NCBI GenBank assembly: GCA_039793685.1
Contig: JBDRAL010000070.1
Location: forward strand, 1 to 64,000
Source: JAAFHI01 sp039793685
GTDB lineage: Bacteria > Acidobacteriota > Blastocatellia > Chloracidobacteriales > Chloracidobacteriaceae
DNA: 64,000 nt
Direction of reading: 5' to 3'
How positions within the stretch are numbered: position 1 is the first letter of the stretch; each line of letters starts with the position of its first letter. The translations under genes and the position numbers were made by a program. Under the pieces are notes generated by a model that made no database searches, had not been told where the DNA came from, and saw nothing but the letters and a program-made list of their open reading frames with translations. Of this stretch, positions 16,729 through 25,369 are shown in pieces.

Positions 16729-17595
16729 TCAGTAGCCGCCGCCCGAACCGGCATCGCCCGCCTTGCCGTCCACGCCCTGAACGATCTTTACCCCGACGCT
16801 CGCGCCGATGCGGGTCGCGCCCGCCGCGATCATCTGCTGGGCGCCGACCGTGTCGCGGACGCCGCCCGAAGCTTTCACGCCGACGTTCGGGCCGACTGCG
16901 CGCCGCATCAGGGCGACGTCCTCGACGGTCGCGCCGCCCTTGCTGAATCCGGTGGAGGTTTTCACGAAGTCCGCGCCCGCCGCCTTCGAGAGCATGCAGG
17001 CCGCGACCTTTTCGTCATCGGTCAGTAGCGCGGTTTCAATGATGACCTTGCAGATTGCGCCGTTTTCGTGCGCCGCCTCGACGACCGCGCGGATGTCGCG
17101 TTCGACGTGGGCGTGATCACCCGATTTCAAGTGGCCGACGGCAATGACCATATCGACTTCACGCGCGCCGTCGTAGATCGCGCGGCGGGCTTCGAACGCC
17201 TTCACGTCGGGCGTATTCGCGCCGAGCGGAAAGCCGATGACGGTGCAGACGGCCACGTCCGTGCAGTGGAGGATTTTGTGGGCTTCGCGGACCCAACCCG
17301 GATTCACGCAGACGGAGGCGAATCCGTACTCCGCGGCTTCGTGGCACAGCTTTTCGATTTCCGACCGCGTGGCCTCGGCCTTCAGCAACGTGTGGTCGAT
17401 GTAGGCCGCCATGTCTCTCGCTTCGCCGGACAGCGCGGCGCGCAGGCCGAACCGGGCCGCGCCGCATTCGATGGCGTGGCGCATCTCGTCGCAATTGCAG
17501 GAAGCCGCGATGTCGTGCATCAGCCGTTGCAAAACCGATTCGGTGATGTGCGCGGAGAGCTGTTCGAGCGTGATCGGGTGGTTGAGGTGGTTCAT
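16729..17595 (-). CDS. deoC: Deoxyribose-phosphate aldolase with N-terminal extension
   Basis: Cleaves 2-deoxyribose-5-phosphate to glyceraldehyde-3-phosphate and acetaldehyde. Seen: YIDHTLLKAEAT, Schiff-base Lys212 in VKTSTGF, and Lys241 in VKASGGVRD. About 62 residues precede the core; the first part (PITLEQLSAHITESVLQRLM) reads as an amphipathic helix, followed by CNC. I chose ATG 17595; a GTG at 17622 next to a palindrome is also open. Microcompartment-associated aldolases carry comparable N-terminal targeting helices. The Gly-rich tail GDAGSGGGY ends it. rpiB lies upstream on the same strand. Confidence 0.9.
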   Translation of the reverse strand: MNHLNHPITLEQLSAHITESVLQRLMHDIAASCNCDEMRHAIECGAARFGLRAALSGEARDMAAYIDHTLLKAEATRSEIEKLCHEAAEYGFASVCVNPGWVREAHKILHCTDVAVCTVIGFPLGANTPDVKAFEARRAIYDGAREVDMVIAVGHLKSGDHAHVERDIRAVVEAAHENGAICKVIIETALLTDDEKVAACMLSKAAGADFVKTSTGFSKGGATVEDVALMRRAVGPNVGVKASGGVRDTVGAQQMIAAGATRIGASVGVKIVQGVDGKAGDAGSGGGY

Positions 17596-17627
17596 CGGTG
17601 TGAGGGTGATCCTTTTTTTCACGCTTG

Positions 17628-17647
17628 CCTATGGCTTGCGCCATAGG
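17628..17647. repeat. CCTATGGC-TTGC-GCCATAGG palindrome (REP-like)
   Basis: 8 bp arms around TTGC. The identical 20-mer occurs at 47038 and 47085, each time followed by a CGG-rich tail containing CTCCGCGCCCT or similar. Confidence 0.85.
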
Positions 17648-17774
17648 CTAACGGTGTTTCGGGCGCCTCCGCGCCCTCCGGGATTCGTCGTTCTGTCGGC
17701 TTGTATTGTAGCGACACCCGGTATTGCCGGAGTGTTCGAAAACCCTTGTTTTTCAAACGCGCCGCCGGGCAGGC

Positions 17775-17814
17775 TCGACTACTGACTACTGACTACTGAC
17801 TACTGACTACTACT
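17775..17814. repeat. TGACTAC heptamer array
   Basis: Five TGACTAC-type units. It includes the rpiB stop codon at 17810-17812. Confidence 0.85.
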
Positions 17815-18445
17815 TCCGCAGGTACGTTCCTTCGATGGCCTTGATCTTGTCCACGCGGCGGATGTGGCGTTCCTCGCTGATGGCGGTCGAAAGCCAGACC
17901 TCGACGACTTTCAGCAAGGTTTCCTCGGGGACCATCTTCGCGCCGAGCGTGAGGACGTTGGCGTCGTTGTGTTCGCGGCTGTTGCGCGCGGTGGCCTCGT
18001 CATAGCACATCGCGGCCCGTACGCCGGGGACTTTGTTGGCCGCCATGCACGAGCCGATGCCCGCGCCGTCGAGCAGAATGCCGACCGGGAAGTCGCCGCT
18101 CCCGACCGCGCGGGCGACCGCGTGGGCGATGTCGGGATAATCCACGGCGCGTTCATCGTAGGTGCCGAAGTCCTGTACGTTCACGCCGCGTTCGGAAAGC
18201 CGCGCCTTGATTTTTTCCTTCAGCGAAAAGCCGCCGTGATCGGCTCCGATGGCGACTTTGGTGATGCGTCCGTCGCCCTTGCGCTTGCGGACGACCGACA
18301 GCCGGTTGGCGGCGGCGAAATCCTGCGCGAGCGGGGTCAGGCGCGCGTCGAGATTGAGCACGATTTCGGCTTCCATCGGGACGCCGCGCAGGTCGTCTTC
18401 GGTGATGATGTGCTTTTCAGTGAGGTTGACGGATTTGGTGGACAT
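17810..18445 (-). CDS. rpiB: RpiB/LacAB-type sugar-phosphate isomerase with N-terminal extension
   Basis: 211 residues. Core from about residue 62: ADHGGFSLK (69-77), GAGIGSCMAANKV, and REHNDANVLTLGA, all RpiB hallmarks. Interconverts ribose-5-phosphate and ribulose-5-phosphate or a related sugar phosphate. At the place of the catalytic Cys of E. coli RpiB (CGTGIG) this protein has Asp126 (DGAGIG); a Cys lies seven residues later (Cys133). About 60 extra N-terminal residues (HIITEDDL ... ARLTPLAQDFAAANRLSVVRK) form a small separate domain. The HEAT gene upstream ends only 6 bp away, so they share a transcript. The stop lies in a repeat array. Confidence 0.85.
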   Translation of the reverse strand: MSTKSVNLTEKHIITEDDLRGVPMEAEIVLNLDARLTPLAQDFAAANRLSVVRKRKGDGRITKVAIGADHGGFSLKEKIKARLSERGVNVQDFGTYDERAVDYPDIAHAVARAVGSGDFPVGILLDGAGIGSCMAANKVPGVRAAMCYDEATARNSREHNDANVLTLGAKMVPEETLLKVVEVWLSTAISEERHIRRVDKIKAIEGTYLRK

Positions 18446-18451
18446 GAAAGT

Positions 18452-19552
18452 TTATGTTCCCTGAACGACCTGCGAGGCCATTTCGCGGGCGAAACGGTCT
18501 TCGCTCTGCATCAGTTGAAGCAGGGAAAGTTCACCCTGTTCGCCAAGTTTCTTGAGTGCGTGGGCGGCGTTGTGGCGGACCCACCACGCCTTGTCGGAAA
18601 CGGCCTTGCAGAGATCGGGAATTGCTTCCGTCAGGCTGAGGTCGCCGAGCGCGCGGGCGGTGACGGCCCGGACTTCCCAGGCGTTGTCGTTCAGGCTGCG
18701 CAGCAGGTTTTGCATGTCGCTGCTCGATTCGATGCCGAGCGCGGCCATCGCGCGGATGGCGCGGGTACGGATGTCCACCGATTCGGAACGCATCAGATCG
18801 CTCGCGGCATGGCGGCTCGCGTGGAGGTTGAGACGGTCGCGCGCGCGCAGGCCGAAATCCGAGATGAGGTCGAGAATGGTCGCGGCGATACGTTCGCGAC
18901 GTTCGCGCATGGCCCCGGCGGCGTTGAGCAGATCAAGCAGGGGAAGCGTCAGATCGACCTTCATTTCCAGCAGCCGATTGGCCGCCTGCATCAGTTGCCA
19001 GCCGTCGGCTTCGGACAGCGCCACCACGACCGGCTGGACGGCCCGGGTATCCCCGATTTCCGTCAACGACCAGATCGCCACCAGTCGCAATCCCGTCGAG
19101 TTATTGCGGGTCGCCGTCGTGAGGGCTTCGATGGCGCCGTTACAGCGCAGGCGGCCGATACGGAAGATCGCCCTGGATTTGGCAGTGATCGGCCCGTTGT
19201 AGATTGCGCGTACATCGTCGGCCATCATTCCTGAAACTTCATAAATCGTGACGAGGTTTTCGCGCCGGCTTTCATTCGATTCGCCGTAAACGTCGATGAT
19301 GGCGTTCTTGAACGCCTCCATCGTTTCTTTCCCCTTCGGCTGGATGGTTTTCGTGACGTAGGTGATGCCGTTGTTGTCCGGTTTGGCCAGTTCGAGCAGC
19401 GCGGCGCGAAGTTTCTGCCGGAATTCCTCACGCAGAAAACGTCGCCGCTCGGTGTTTTGCTCGTTGAGCAGACGCAGGATGATGATGGCAATCGTGGCTG
19501 CCATCAGTCCGCCCAGAAGAAGGCCGAAGAAGAATTGGATGAAGACGGTCAT
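18452..19552 (-). CDS. Membrane-anchored HEAT-repeat protein
   Basis: 366 residues from ATG 19552, with GGACT upstream. One N-terminal membrane segment (about 4-28) is followed by an Arg/Glu-rich helix and then alpha-helical repeats of the HEAT/PBS-lyase type (VRAVTARALGDLSLTEAIPD, WWVRHNAAHALKKLG). Probably a cytoplasmic scaffold on the inner membrane. Its partner is unknown. Directly upstream of rpiB. Confidence 0.75.
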   Translation of the reverse strand: MTVFIQFFFGLLLGGLMAATIAIIILRLLNEQNTERRRFLREEFRQKLRAALLELAKPDNNGITYVTKTIQPKGKETMEAFKNAIIDVYGESNESRRENLVTIYEVSGMMADDVRAIYNGPITAKSRAIFRIGRLRCNGAIEALTTATRNNSTGLRLVAIWSLTEIGDTRAVQPVVVALSEADGWQLMQAANRLLEMKVDLTLPLLDLLNAAGAMRERRERIAATILDLISDFGLRARDRLNLHASRHAASDLMRSESVDIRTRAIRAMAALGIESSSDMQNLLRSLNDNAWEVRAVTARALGDLSLTEAIPDLCKAVSDKAWWVRHNAAHALKKLGEQGELSLLQLMQSEDRFAREMASQVVQGT

Positions 19553-19625
19553 CGGGATTGGAGTCCTTCTTGAACTGCGTGTCGCGCATCCTAGGAATTT
19601 CGCTACCCGAAGTTCAAGGTTCCAT

Positions 19626-20183
19626 TCACGTTCGGCGGGCGATAAAGATGAATCGCGTCCGGTTGTCGGCGCGGTCGGCAATGTCGCGGGCGAGGATTTC
19701 GAGGCCGTAATGGGCGGCGGCGAGTTCGCTGGCGATGGCGAGATGTTCAGGGACACCCGCTTCGGCGATGAGTTTGGCGCTGCCCGCCGTGTCGTATGCC
19801 TCGACCACCTCAAGTTGCGGATTCGCCGCCAGAAACACGCCGCACTGTTTCAGTGCCTGCCAGTGCGACAGCGCCCGCGTGGCCCCGGCGAGCGTCGCGC
19901 CGGGCAGTCCGAGCAGGCAGTGGCGAATGTCGATGACGGCTTCGTCGATGACGGTGACGGGGAAGCGTTCGAGCAGTTCGACATTTTCGGGAATCGGGCC
20001 GCCGATGTTGTTCTCCATCGGAAGCGCGCCGAGGTCGGCCGCGCCGGAGACGACGGCTTCGAACACTTCGGGAAAACTGCGGCGGGGCAGGGGCGTACCG
20101 TGGCGGCGGGCGGCGATTTCGCTGTACGCGCCGGGTTCGCCCTGAAAGGCGACGATAGGGGCGGTCTGGCTGGACGAATTCAT
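19626..20183 (-). CDS. pheA: Prephenate dehydratase without ACT domain
   Basis: 185 residues. Converts prephenate to phenylpyruvate in phenylalanine synthesis. Seen: VAFQGEPGAYSE at the start, ALPMENNIGG, DTAGSAKLIAE, and the closing DNRTRFIFI that carries the essential Thr-Arg-Phe. Usual enzymes are about 270-280 residues with a C-terminal ACT domain that senses phenylalanine. Here the frame stops right after the catalytic domain, and only 73 bases separate it from the next gene. So feedback control is probably absent or provided elsewhere. ATGA overlap with the Uma2 gene. Confidence 0.87.
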   Translation of the reverse strand: MNSSSQTAPIVAFQGEPGAYSEIAARRHGTPLPRRSFPEVFEAVVSGAADLGALPMENNIGGPIPENVELLERFPVTVIDEAVIDIRHCLLGLPGATLAGATRALSHWQALKQCGVFLAANPQLEVVEAYDTAGSAKLIAEAGVPEHLAIASELAAAHYGLEILARDIADRADNRTRFIFIARRT

Positions 20184-20839
20184 GGTTCGGTTTCGGCGGT
20201 TTCGGATTCGTCGGTGTCGTCTTCGACCGACGGCGGAAATTCGATGCGATTGTAAATATCAACCAGCGGGAGCCGACAGTCGAGCGAGACCAGTTCAAGG
20301 GTTTTTTCGAGACCGCTGATTCCGTGCGCTTCCCAGCGGTCGGCGTCGAGACGGCGATAATGGAGAACGAATGGCGCGTCCTGCTCGATGAGAATGTAAT
20401 TCGTGAGCGTCGGCAGCCATTTCTGATACCGAATGAACTTGCCTTCCTTGTCGAAACCGGCGGTGCTGTCGGAAAGCACTTCGATGATGACTTTGGGATT
20501 CAGCAGAATGTCGTGGTGCTCGTCCATGAATTGCGGCTCGCCACAAATCACGATGATGTCCGGATAGGAAAACAGCCCTTTTTTCTTTTTGAGGGATGCA
20601 AAGCCGGTTAGAACTTTGGTGTCCTTGGCGCGGAGTCGGCAGGGTGAGTTTTTTAACTGGATATACAACTCACCAAAGACATTCGCGCAGATTTCTCCGT
20701 GCGCGTTGCTCTCGCCCGCCATGGCTCGGATGTCGCCGTCGAGATATTCGTGCCGTGTTTCCGACGCGCGTTCATAGGCGAGGTACTCCTCGACCGTGAA
20801 GCGGCGGTTTTCGAAAACTTTGGTACGCGGCGTCGCCAT
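20180..20839 (-). CDS. Uma2-family (DUF820) nuclease-like protein
   Basis: 219 residues. RFTVEEYLAYE start, HEYLDGDIRAMAGES, YPDIIVICG, and VIIEVLSDST with a following K...YQKWLPTL: the E/D...ExK layout of the PD-(D/E)XK Uma2 family, abundant in cyanobacteria and Acidobacteria. In vivo role unknown. The tail is acidic (EDDTDESETAETEP). Translationally coupled to the prephenate dehydratase by a 4-base overlap. Confidence 0.85.
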   Translation of the reverse strand: MATPRTKVFENRRFTVEEYLAYERASETRHEYLDGDIRAMAGESNAHGEICANVFGELYIQLKNSPCRLRAKDTKVLTGFASLKKKKGLFSYPDIIVICGEPQFMDEHHDILLNPKVIIEVLSDSTAGFDKEGKFIRYQKWLPTLTNYILIEQDAPFVLHYRRLDADRWEAHGISGLEKTLELVSLDCRLPLVDIYNRIEFPPSVEDDTDESETAETEP

Positions 20840-20860
20840 CGTGAACTCCGGATGTGAAAA

Positions 20861-20895
20861 AGGAAAAAGACCGCGGCCAGTGTAGCACCGCGGTC
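20861..20895 (-). terminator. Rho-independent terminator (minus strand)
   Basis: Arms GACCGCGG (20869-20876) and CCGCGGTC (20888-20895) with a T-rich tail on the minus strand. It ends the FGE-fusion gene. Confidence 0.8.
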
Positions 20896-20936
20896 CTTTC
20901 GTTGGCGAAACCCGTGGAAAAACGTTCGCGAGCGGT

Positions 20937-22619
20937 TCAGTTTTTCGCGCGCACCACGCGGAAACCGCCGTTGAACCAGTAGTTGAGCGACGGTTCGAAC
21001 CGGAAACGCGAGGTGGCGCTGCACGGAACGGTGCTGAAGTACCACGAGCAGCCGCGCAAAACCTTGTGCGTGCCGCGCGGCTGGCCCTTCGGGTTGGTTT
21101 GCGGCTTGTCGGAGTACGGGCTGTACCAGTCGGCGCACCATTCCCACACGTTCCCCATCAGGTCGTAAACGCCCGCCTTGTTCGGCTGGCTCGTGCCGAC
21201 TTCGTGGGGGGCGCCGCCGCTGTTGTAGCTGTCCCATCCGAGTGGCGCGTCGCGCGCGACGGATTCCCACTCCGCCTCGGTCGGCAGCCGGTAGAGATCG
21301 CCGGTTTTTTCACTCAGCCAGACGCAGTAGGCGTTGGCGTCTTCCCAACTGACGCGCACGACCGGGAAATTCGGATATTTTTCAAAGTAATCGCGGATGT
21401 TCGGGAAGTTCGGCTCCTCGGGGTATGGCCGTCGGGTCGCGTCGCAGAAGGCTTTGTACTGCGCGTTGGTCACTTCGTACTTCCCGATTTCAAACGCCGC
21501 GAGCGTCACGTCGTGGAGCGGCTGTTCGTCGGGCTGGCCCTGAGCGTTCCCCATTTTGAAAGTTGTGCCCGCAATCGCGACGAGCGGCGGCAGGTCGGCG
21601 GAAACGTCGGCGGGAGCCGTCGCCGGGGCCAGTTTGGGCCGGGCCGGGCCGCCGACCGCCGGGACGGTTTGCGCCTGCGTCGCGCCGGGACCGCCTTCGC
21701 CCGCCGTGACCTTGTCCACGACACGAAAGATGGCGAGTCCGATGACGAAGAGGATGAGACAGCCCATTCCGGCGAGAAAGTATTTGAACCCGACGCCGGT
21801 CGGTTTTTCCCCGGTGTCGCTCAGGTCGGCGAACGCCTGGGCGAGACGGTCCACCACGTTGGCCGGTTCGGGCGGCGCGGCGTTGGTGGTCGGGCGCTGG
21901 GCCTTCAGTTCGCGCTCGTTGGTGACGAAGCCGGTTTCATTCGAAACGACCGGGAGCGCCCGTTTGGAGAGTGTGACCTTGGCTTCCGGACGTACCGGCG
22001 CGCCGCTCGCGTCGGTTTGCGGTGCTTTCGGCTCGACTTCGGCGGTCGGGCCGGCCTTCACTTCGGCCCGCTGAAGCGGGGTTTCCGGCGGAAGTTCAAA
22101 TATTTCAAGCAGTTCCCGGACCGACTTGGCGCGTTTGAGGGGATCGCTCGTGGTTGCGCGGGCGACCGTGATGGCGATCAGTTCCGAGGTGTTCGGGTGA
22201 CTGAGGCGCGGATCGGGCAGCGGCGGACGGTCGAGAATGTCGGTTTCGGCGCGGAAGTTGAAGGTCGTCCGGCGCTGCGGCGGAAGCTGGCCGGTGGCAA
22301 GCTGGAACAGGACGACCCCGAGGTTGTAGATGTCCGTTTCGACGCCCTCGGCGATTTCCGTCGGGGTGGCCGCGCGCGCGCGTTCACGCGATTTCGGCAC
22401 GCCGCAGTCGAGGATGCGCGGCGGATCGTCATCGTTCAAAATGATCTGCTCGACTGACAGTTCCTCGTAAACGGCGAACTGTTCGTGCATGTCGCCGACC
22501 ATTCGGGCGATGGCGGAAAACAGGCGGAGGACTTCCGGTGTCGGAAGTGGTCCGCCCTGATTTTTCAAATGCTGGCCGAGATGAATGTTTGTCACGGTCG
22601 GCTCGAGAAGGGTCGGCAT
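20937..22619 (-). CDS. Pseudokinase - transmembrane - FGE/SUMF1-domain fusion
   Basis: 560 residues from ATG 22619; an earlier GTG (22700) would overlap the preceding gene by 44 bases. Residues 1-180 resemble the C-lobe of a Ser/Thr kinase: LSVEQIILNDD replaces the catalytic HRD-KPxN loop, DCG replaces DFG, and TDIYNLGVVLFQLATGQLP matches helix F. No glycine loop or VAIK lysine is seen. A membrane segment (about 279-300) leads to a periplasmic formylglycine-enzyme-type domain (about 345-560): YEVTNAQYKAFC, RLPTEAEWESVAR, GNVWEWCADWY, VLRGCSWYF, GGFRVVR. The domain is common in non-catalytic sensors; activity is uncertain. Confidence 0.82.
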   Translation of the reverse strand: MPTLLEPTVTNIHLGQHLKNQGGPLPTPEVLRLFSAIARMVGDMHEQFAVYEELSVEQIILNDDDPPRILDCGVPKSRERARAATPTEIAEGVETDIYNLGVVLFQLATGQLPPQRRTTFNFRAETDILDRPPLPDPRLSHPNTSELIAITVARATTSDPLKRAKSVRELLEIFELPPETPLQRAEVKAGPTAEVEPKAPQTDASGAPVRPEAKVTLSKRALPVVSNETGFVTNERELKAQRPTTNAAPPEPANVVDRLAQAFADLSDTGEKPTGVGFKYFLAGMGCLILFVIGLAIFRVVDKVTAGEGGPGATQAQTVPAVGGPARPKLAPATAPADVSADLPPLVAIAGTTFKMGNAQGQPDEQPLHDVTLAAFEIGKYEVTNAQYKAFCDATRRPYPEEPNFPNIRDYFEKYPNFPVVRVSWEDANAYCVWLSEKTGDLYRLPTEAEWESVARDAPLGWDSYNSGGAPHEVGTSQPNKAGVYDLMGNVWEWCADWYSPYSDKPQTNPKGQPRGTHKVLRGCSWYFSTVPCSATSRFRFEPSLNYWFNGGFRVVRAKN

Positions 22620-22656
22620 AGCGGCATCTTTCGCGGGGACGAAGATTTGCGCGCAC

Positions 22657-24159
22657 TCATTTTTCGTCTTGGACGGAGGTTGTGAATCGCTTGTATTCAC
22701 TGTACTGATTTTCGACGCTCACATTCAATCCGGCGACCAGAAAGATTTTGATACCCGCGTTGAAATCCTCCCGCAGCGGCAGCCAGACGCCCTCCGCCGT
22801 GCGGGTCTGTTCGTAGGTAAACGCCGCGCCCCGCTTGAGCGAGGCGACCAGTCCGCCGCCCACCTTGAAGTCGGAATCGAAGCGGCCTTCGAGCCGGGAA
22901 ACTTCCTCGTCGGTTCGGTCCACCCAGACCGTTCCGACCAGCTTGTTCAGGATTTTCTCGGCGTCATTGCCCGGTTTGAAGTTTTTCCGGGGGCGGAAAT
23001 CACAGACGATCACCTCGCGGCCCCGCAGCGTTTCCAGACGCGGATTATAGAACTCGCAGGCTCGCAGAAAGTCGGAAATGCTCGGCTGGCGACGCTTGGC
23101 GTTGTCGTCGTCCTCGGCTTTGCTTTCCTTCTTCTTTTTCTGGCGTTCCTCGTTTTCCTCGGTGAATTTGGCCACCCGGCGGGCTTCCTTTTCGGCGTCG
23201 CCCGGCGAGAGCGGCTTGCCGTTGACGCTCACGAGCTTGCGCGCGCGGACGCCGCCGGGTAGCGGATACACTTCATAAACCTTTATTTCCGTGTCTTTTA
23301 CCTTGCCGTCACCGTCGAGTTTCCGGACCGATTCGGTGAGGATGTAGGTGTAATCCGTCACCCGTTCGTCGAGTTTCTTCTGATTGACGCCGATGCGGGC
23401 GAACAGGGCGGTCAGATCGACATCGGCCGCCGTGGCGGGAACGTCGAAGTGATTCTCGGCGAATCCCGGCGCGTGGCTCACCCGCTCAACCGCGAGCGCG
23501 ACCGGCGCGCCGTTTCCGCTCTGAAACTGAATCCGGAAGGGTTCGCGGATGCCGTCCACCGGCCGAAAATCGGCGAATTCGAACCGCCGCAGCCCGTCGC
23601 CCTCGCCGCCTTCCAGCCGGACGGGCAAAAAGGTGGCCGCGTCGAAGTACATCCGGGCCGTCACCCGCTGCCGCGACTGAAACTCCACGGCGTAGCAGGT
23701 TTTCCCGTCAATTTGCGCCAAGGGCAGGGAACGGGCGTTCACCGCCTGCTTTTTGAGGTCGAATTTCCGCTCGGCGAGCAGCGCCGCCATCAGCTTTTGA
23801 ATGCGGGCGGCATCGTCCACGAGCGTGGCCGCGCCGTCGCGCCCGGTCGCCTGCCACGCCGAACTGCCGTTGGAGGCAAATGCCCGCCGGTCGGCGTCGA
23901 GGAGGATTTCCAGCCGGGCGCGGTTGGGCGCCTGAAGATCAAGCGTGAACCGCCCGCCGTCGGCAGTGCCGGTAAAACTCGTCGCGGGGGCGGCCTTGAC
24001 CGCTTTTTCCTCGCCGAGCGCACGGACGTACTTTTTCAGAATGTCGTTGGCCGAAAGCGTTTTCGGTGGTTTCGCCGGTCTGGTTTGGGCGGCGACGGGA
24101 GAAACGAGGAAAAGAAGGAGGAAGAACGGGAGCGCGCGGAACGGAAAAACAAAGCGCAT
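22657..24159 (-). CDS. Secreted protein with LolA-like domains
   Basis: 500 residues with a signal peptide (PFFLLLFLVSPVAAQ). Residues of about 35-260 resemble a LolA/outer-membrane-lipoprotein sorting-type beta sheet (FTGTADGGRFTLDLQAPNRARLEI, then FADFRPVDGIREPFRI). A second half (about 265-500) repeats a related pattern (VGTVWVDRTDEEVSRLEGRFDSDF). A Lys/Glu-rich linker lies near 340-360. Probably periplasmic; function unknown. It is 37 bp upstream of the pseudokinase-FGE gene on the same strand, so probably one operon. Confidence 0.65.
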   Translation of the reverse strand: MRFVFPFRALPFFLLLFLVSPVAAQTRPAKPPKTLSANDILKKYVRALGEEKAVKAAPATSFTGTADGGRFTLDLQAPNRARLEILLDADRRAFASNGSSAWQATGRDGAATLVDDAARIQKLMAALLAERKFDLKKQAVNARSLPLAQIDGKTCYAVEFQSRQRVTARMYFDAATFLPVRLEGGEGDGLRRFEFADFRPVDGIREPFRIQFQSGNGAPVALAVERVSHAPGFAENHFDVPATAADVDLTALFARIGVNQKKLDERVTDYTYILTESVRKLDGDGKVKDTEIKVYEVYPLPGGVRARKLVSVNGKPLSPGDAEKEARRVAKFTEENEERQKKKKESKAEDDDNAKRRQPSISDFLRACEFYNPRLETLRGREVIVCDFRPRKNFKPGNDAEKILNKLVGTVWVDRTDEEVSRLEGRFDSDFKVGGGLVASLKRGAAFTYEQTRTAEGVWLPLREDFNAGIKIFLVAGLNVSVENQYSEYKRFTTSVQDEK

Positions 24160-24255
24160 GCGGGGGAAAACAACTCCGGCACAGGATTCCGACGGATTTG
24201 AGGACGCCGGAATCTACCCATGCCGAAGGCGGTTCACAAACGAGGCTCCCGAAAA

Positions 24256-25254
24256 TCAGACGAATGTTTCGTCAGCGATTGGTTTTTCGAGTTCGATGCG
24301 AATGAAATCCCCCTCGAACGACATGCCGAACTCACGGCAGGCGACGTGGACTTCCTCGATCGTGAGGTCGGGCCGGCCGTACCACTCGCGCGCCCTTCCG
24401 ACGACCTGCGCGGCCCGGCGTTCGGCGGCTTCTTCCGGGGAGTCGGGCGGTCGCCGTTTCAATCGGGAAACCGTCTCCGATTGTTCCCGAATGAGTTGCA
24501 ACGGAAGGAGGTTCCGCTGTTCCGGCGGCATCGGAACGACCTGATCCGCCTCATTTTCGGGTGTTTTCAGGATTTGCGTCAGCCGTTTTGAAAGCTGCGA
24601 CGAATCCATTGCCCGCGCATTGTCGCGCATGAGCCGGGCGGTCGCGCCGCCAGGTTCGACTGGATTGGCGGCGGCGGGAACTTCGCGAGCGGTGTCGCGG
24701 GCGGCTTCCTGAACGCGGCGGAACAGTTCGGCGCGGTCCACCGGCGGCGTCGAGCGGTCGGTTTCATCGTAGACCGGGTCGGTCATTTCGCGGCGTTCGG
24801 CTTTTGCCGGTTCGCGCTGGAAGTGGCGGACCGGTTCCTCGATGAAGGCGGTGCGTCCGGCCCCGGCGGTCCACGCGGCGCAGGCTTCATAGACCGGAAG
24901 CAGGGCGGCGGCGAACAGTTCGTAGCGGTCGTCAAGTCCGGGGGTGTTGATCACGTCGTGAACCGCCGCGATGGCGTCGTTGAGGGACTGTTCAACCGCG
25001 TGGTGCAACCGGGCGGCGAGCGGCGCGGCTTCCCGGAGATTGAAATACCAGGCAGCCAGATTGTCGGGATTGTCGATATTTCGTGGAAGTCGCAGTTTTT
25101 GAATGAAATGAGCGATATCGGGCGACGGATCGGCAATCGGCGGGTGAGCCGGTTCGGAGCGTCGGCCCCGTCCCGCCCAGACGCCAAGCGCGAACGCGGC
25201 AAGCATTCCGGCCATCGTCGAGAGTAAAAGAAGCACTTCCGTCGAGCTGTTCAT
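24256..25254 (-). CDS. Membrane-anchored hypothetical protein
   Basis: 332 residues. One N-terminal membrane segment (about 6-28, LLLLSTMAGMLAAFALGVWAG), then a mostly helical, charged cytoplasmic region with no motif I recognise. Pro/Glu-rich in the middle. The C-terminal 60 residues (WYGRPDLTIEEVHVACREFGMSF) look folded. Same strand as the LolA-like gene, 96 bp upstream. Confidence 0.6.
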   Translation of the reverse strand: MNSSTEVLLLLSTMAGMLAAFALGVWAGRGRRSEPAHPPIADPSPDIAHFIQKLRLPRNIDNPDNLAAWYFNLREAAPLAARLHHAVEQSLNDAIAAVHDVINTPGLDDRYELFAAALLPVYEACAAWTAGAGRTAFIEEPVRHFQREPAKAERREMTDPVYDETDRSTPPVDRAELFRRVQEAARDTAREVPAAANPVEPGGATARLMRDNARAMDSSQLSKRLTQILKTPENEADQVVPMPPEQRNLLPLQLIREQSETVSRLKRRPPDSPEEAAERRAAQVVGRAREWYGRPDLTIEEVHVACREFGMSFEGDFIRIELEKPIADETFV

Positions 25255-25369
25255 ACCTCAAAGCCTTCGGGAACGAAAAATGAGCTGAATGTGTGTGTGG
25301 ATACACTTCGACTCCTGATTTACCCTACATCGCGAAAACCAGTGGTCCAAACAAAAATGTCAATTTACT

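Noticed and set aside
21066..22457. 463-codon plus-strand ORF
   Set aside because: Antisense to the pseudokinase-FGE gene, whose motifs are clear.
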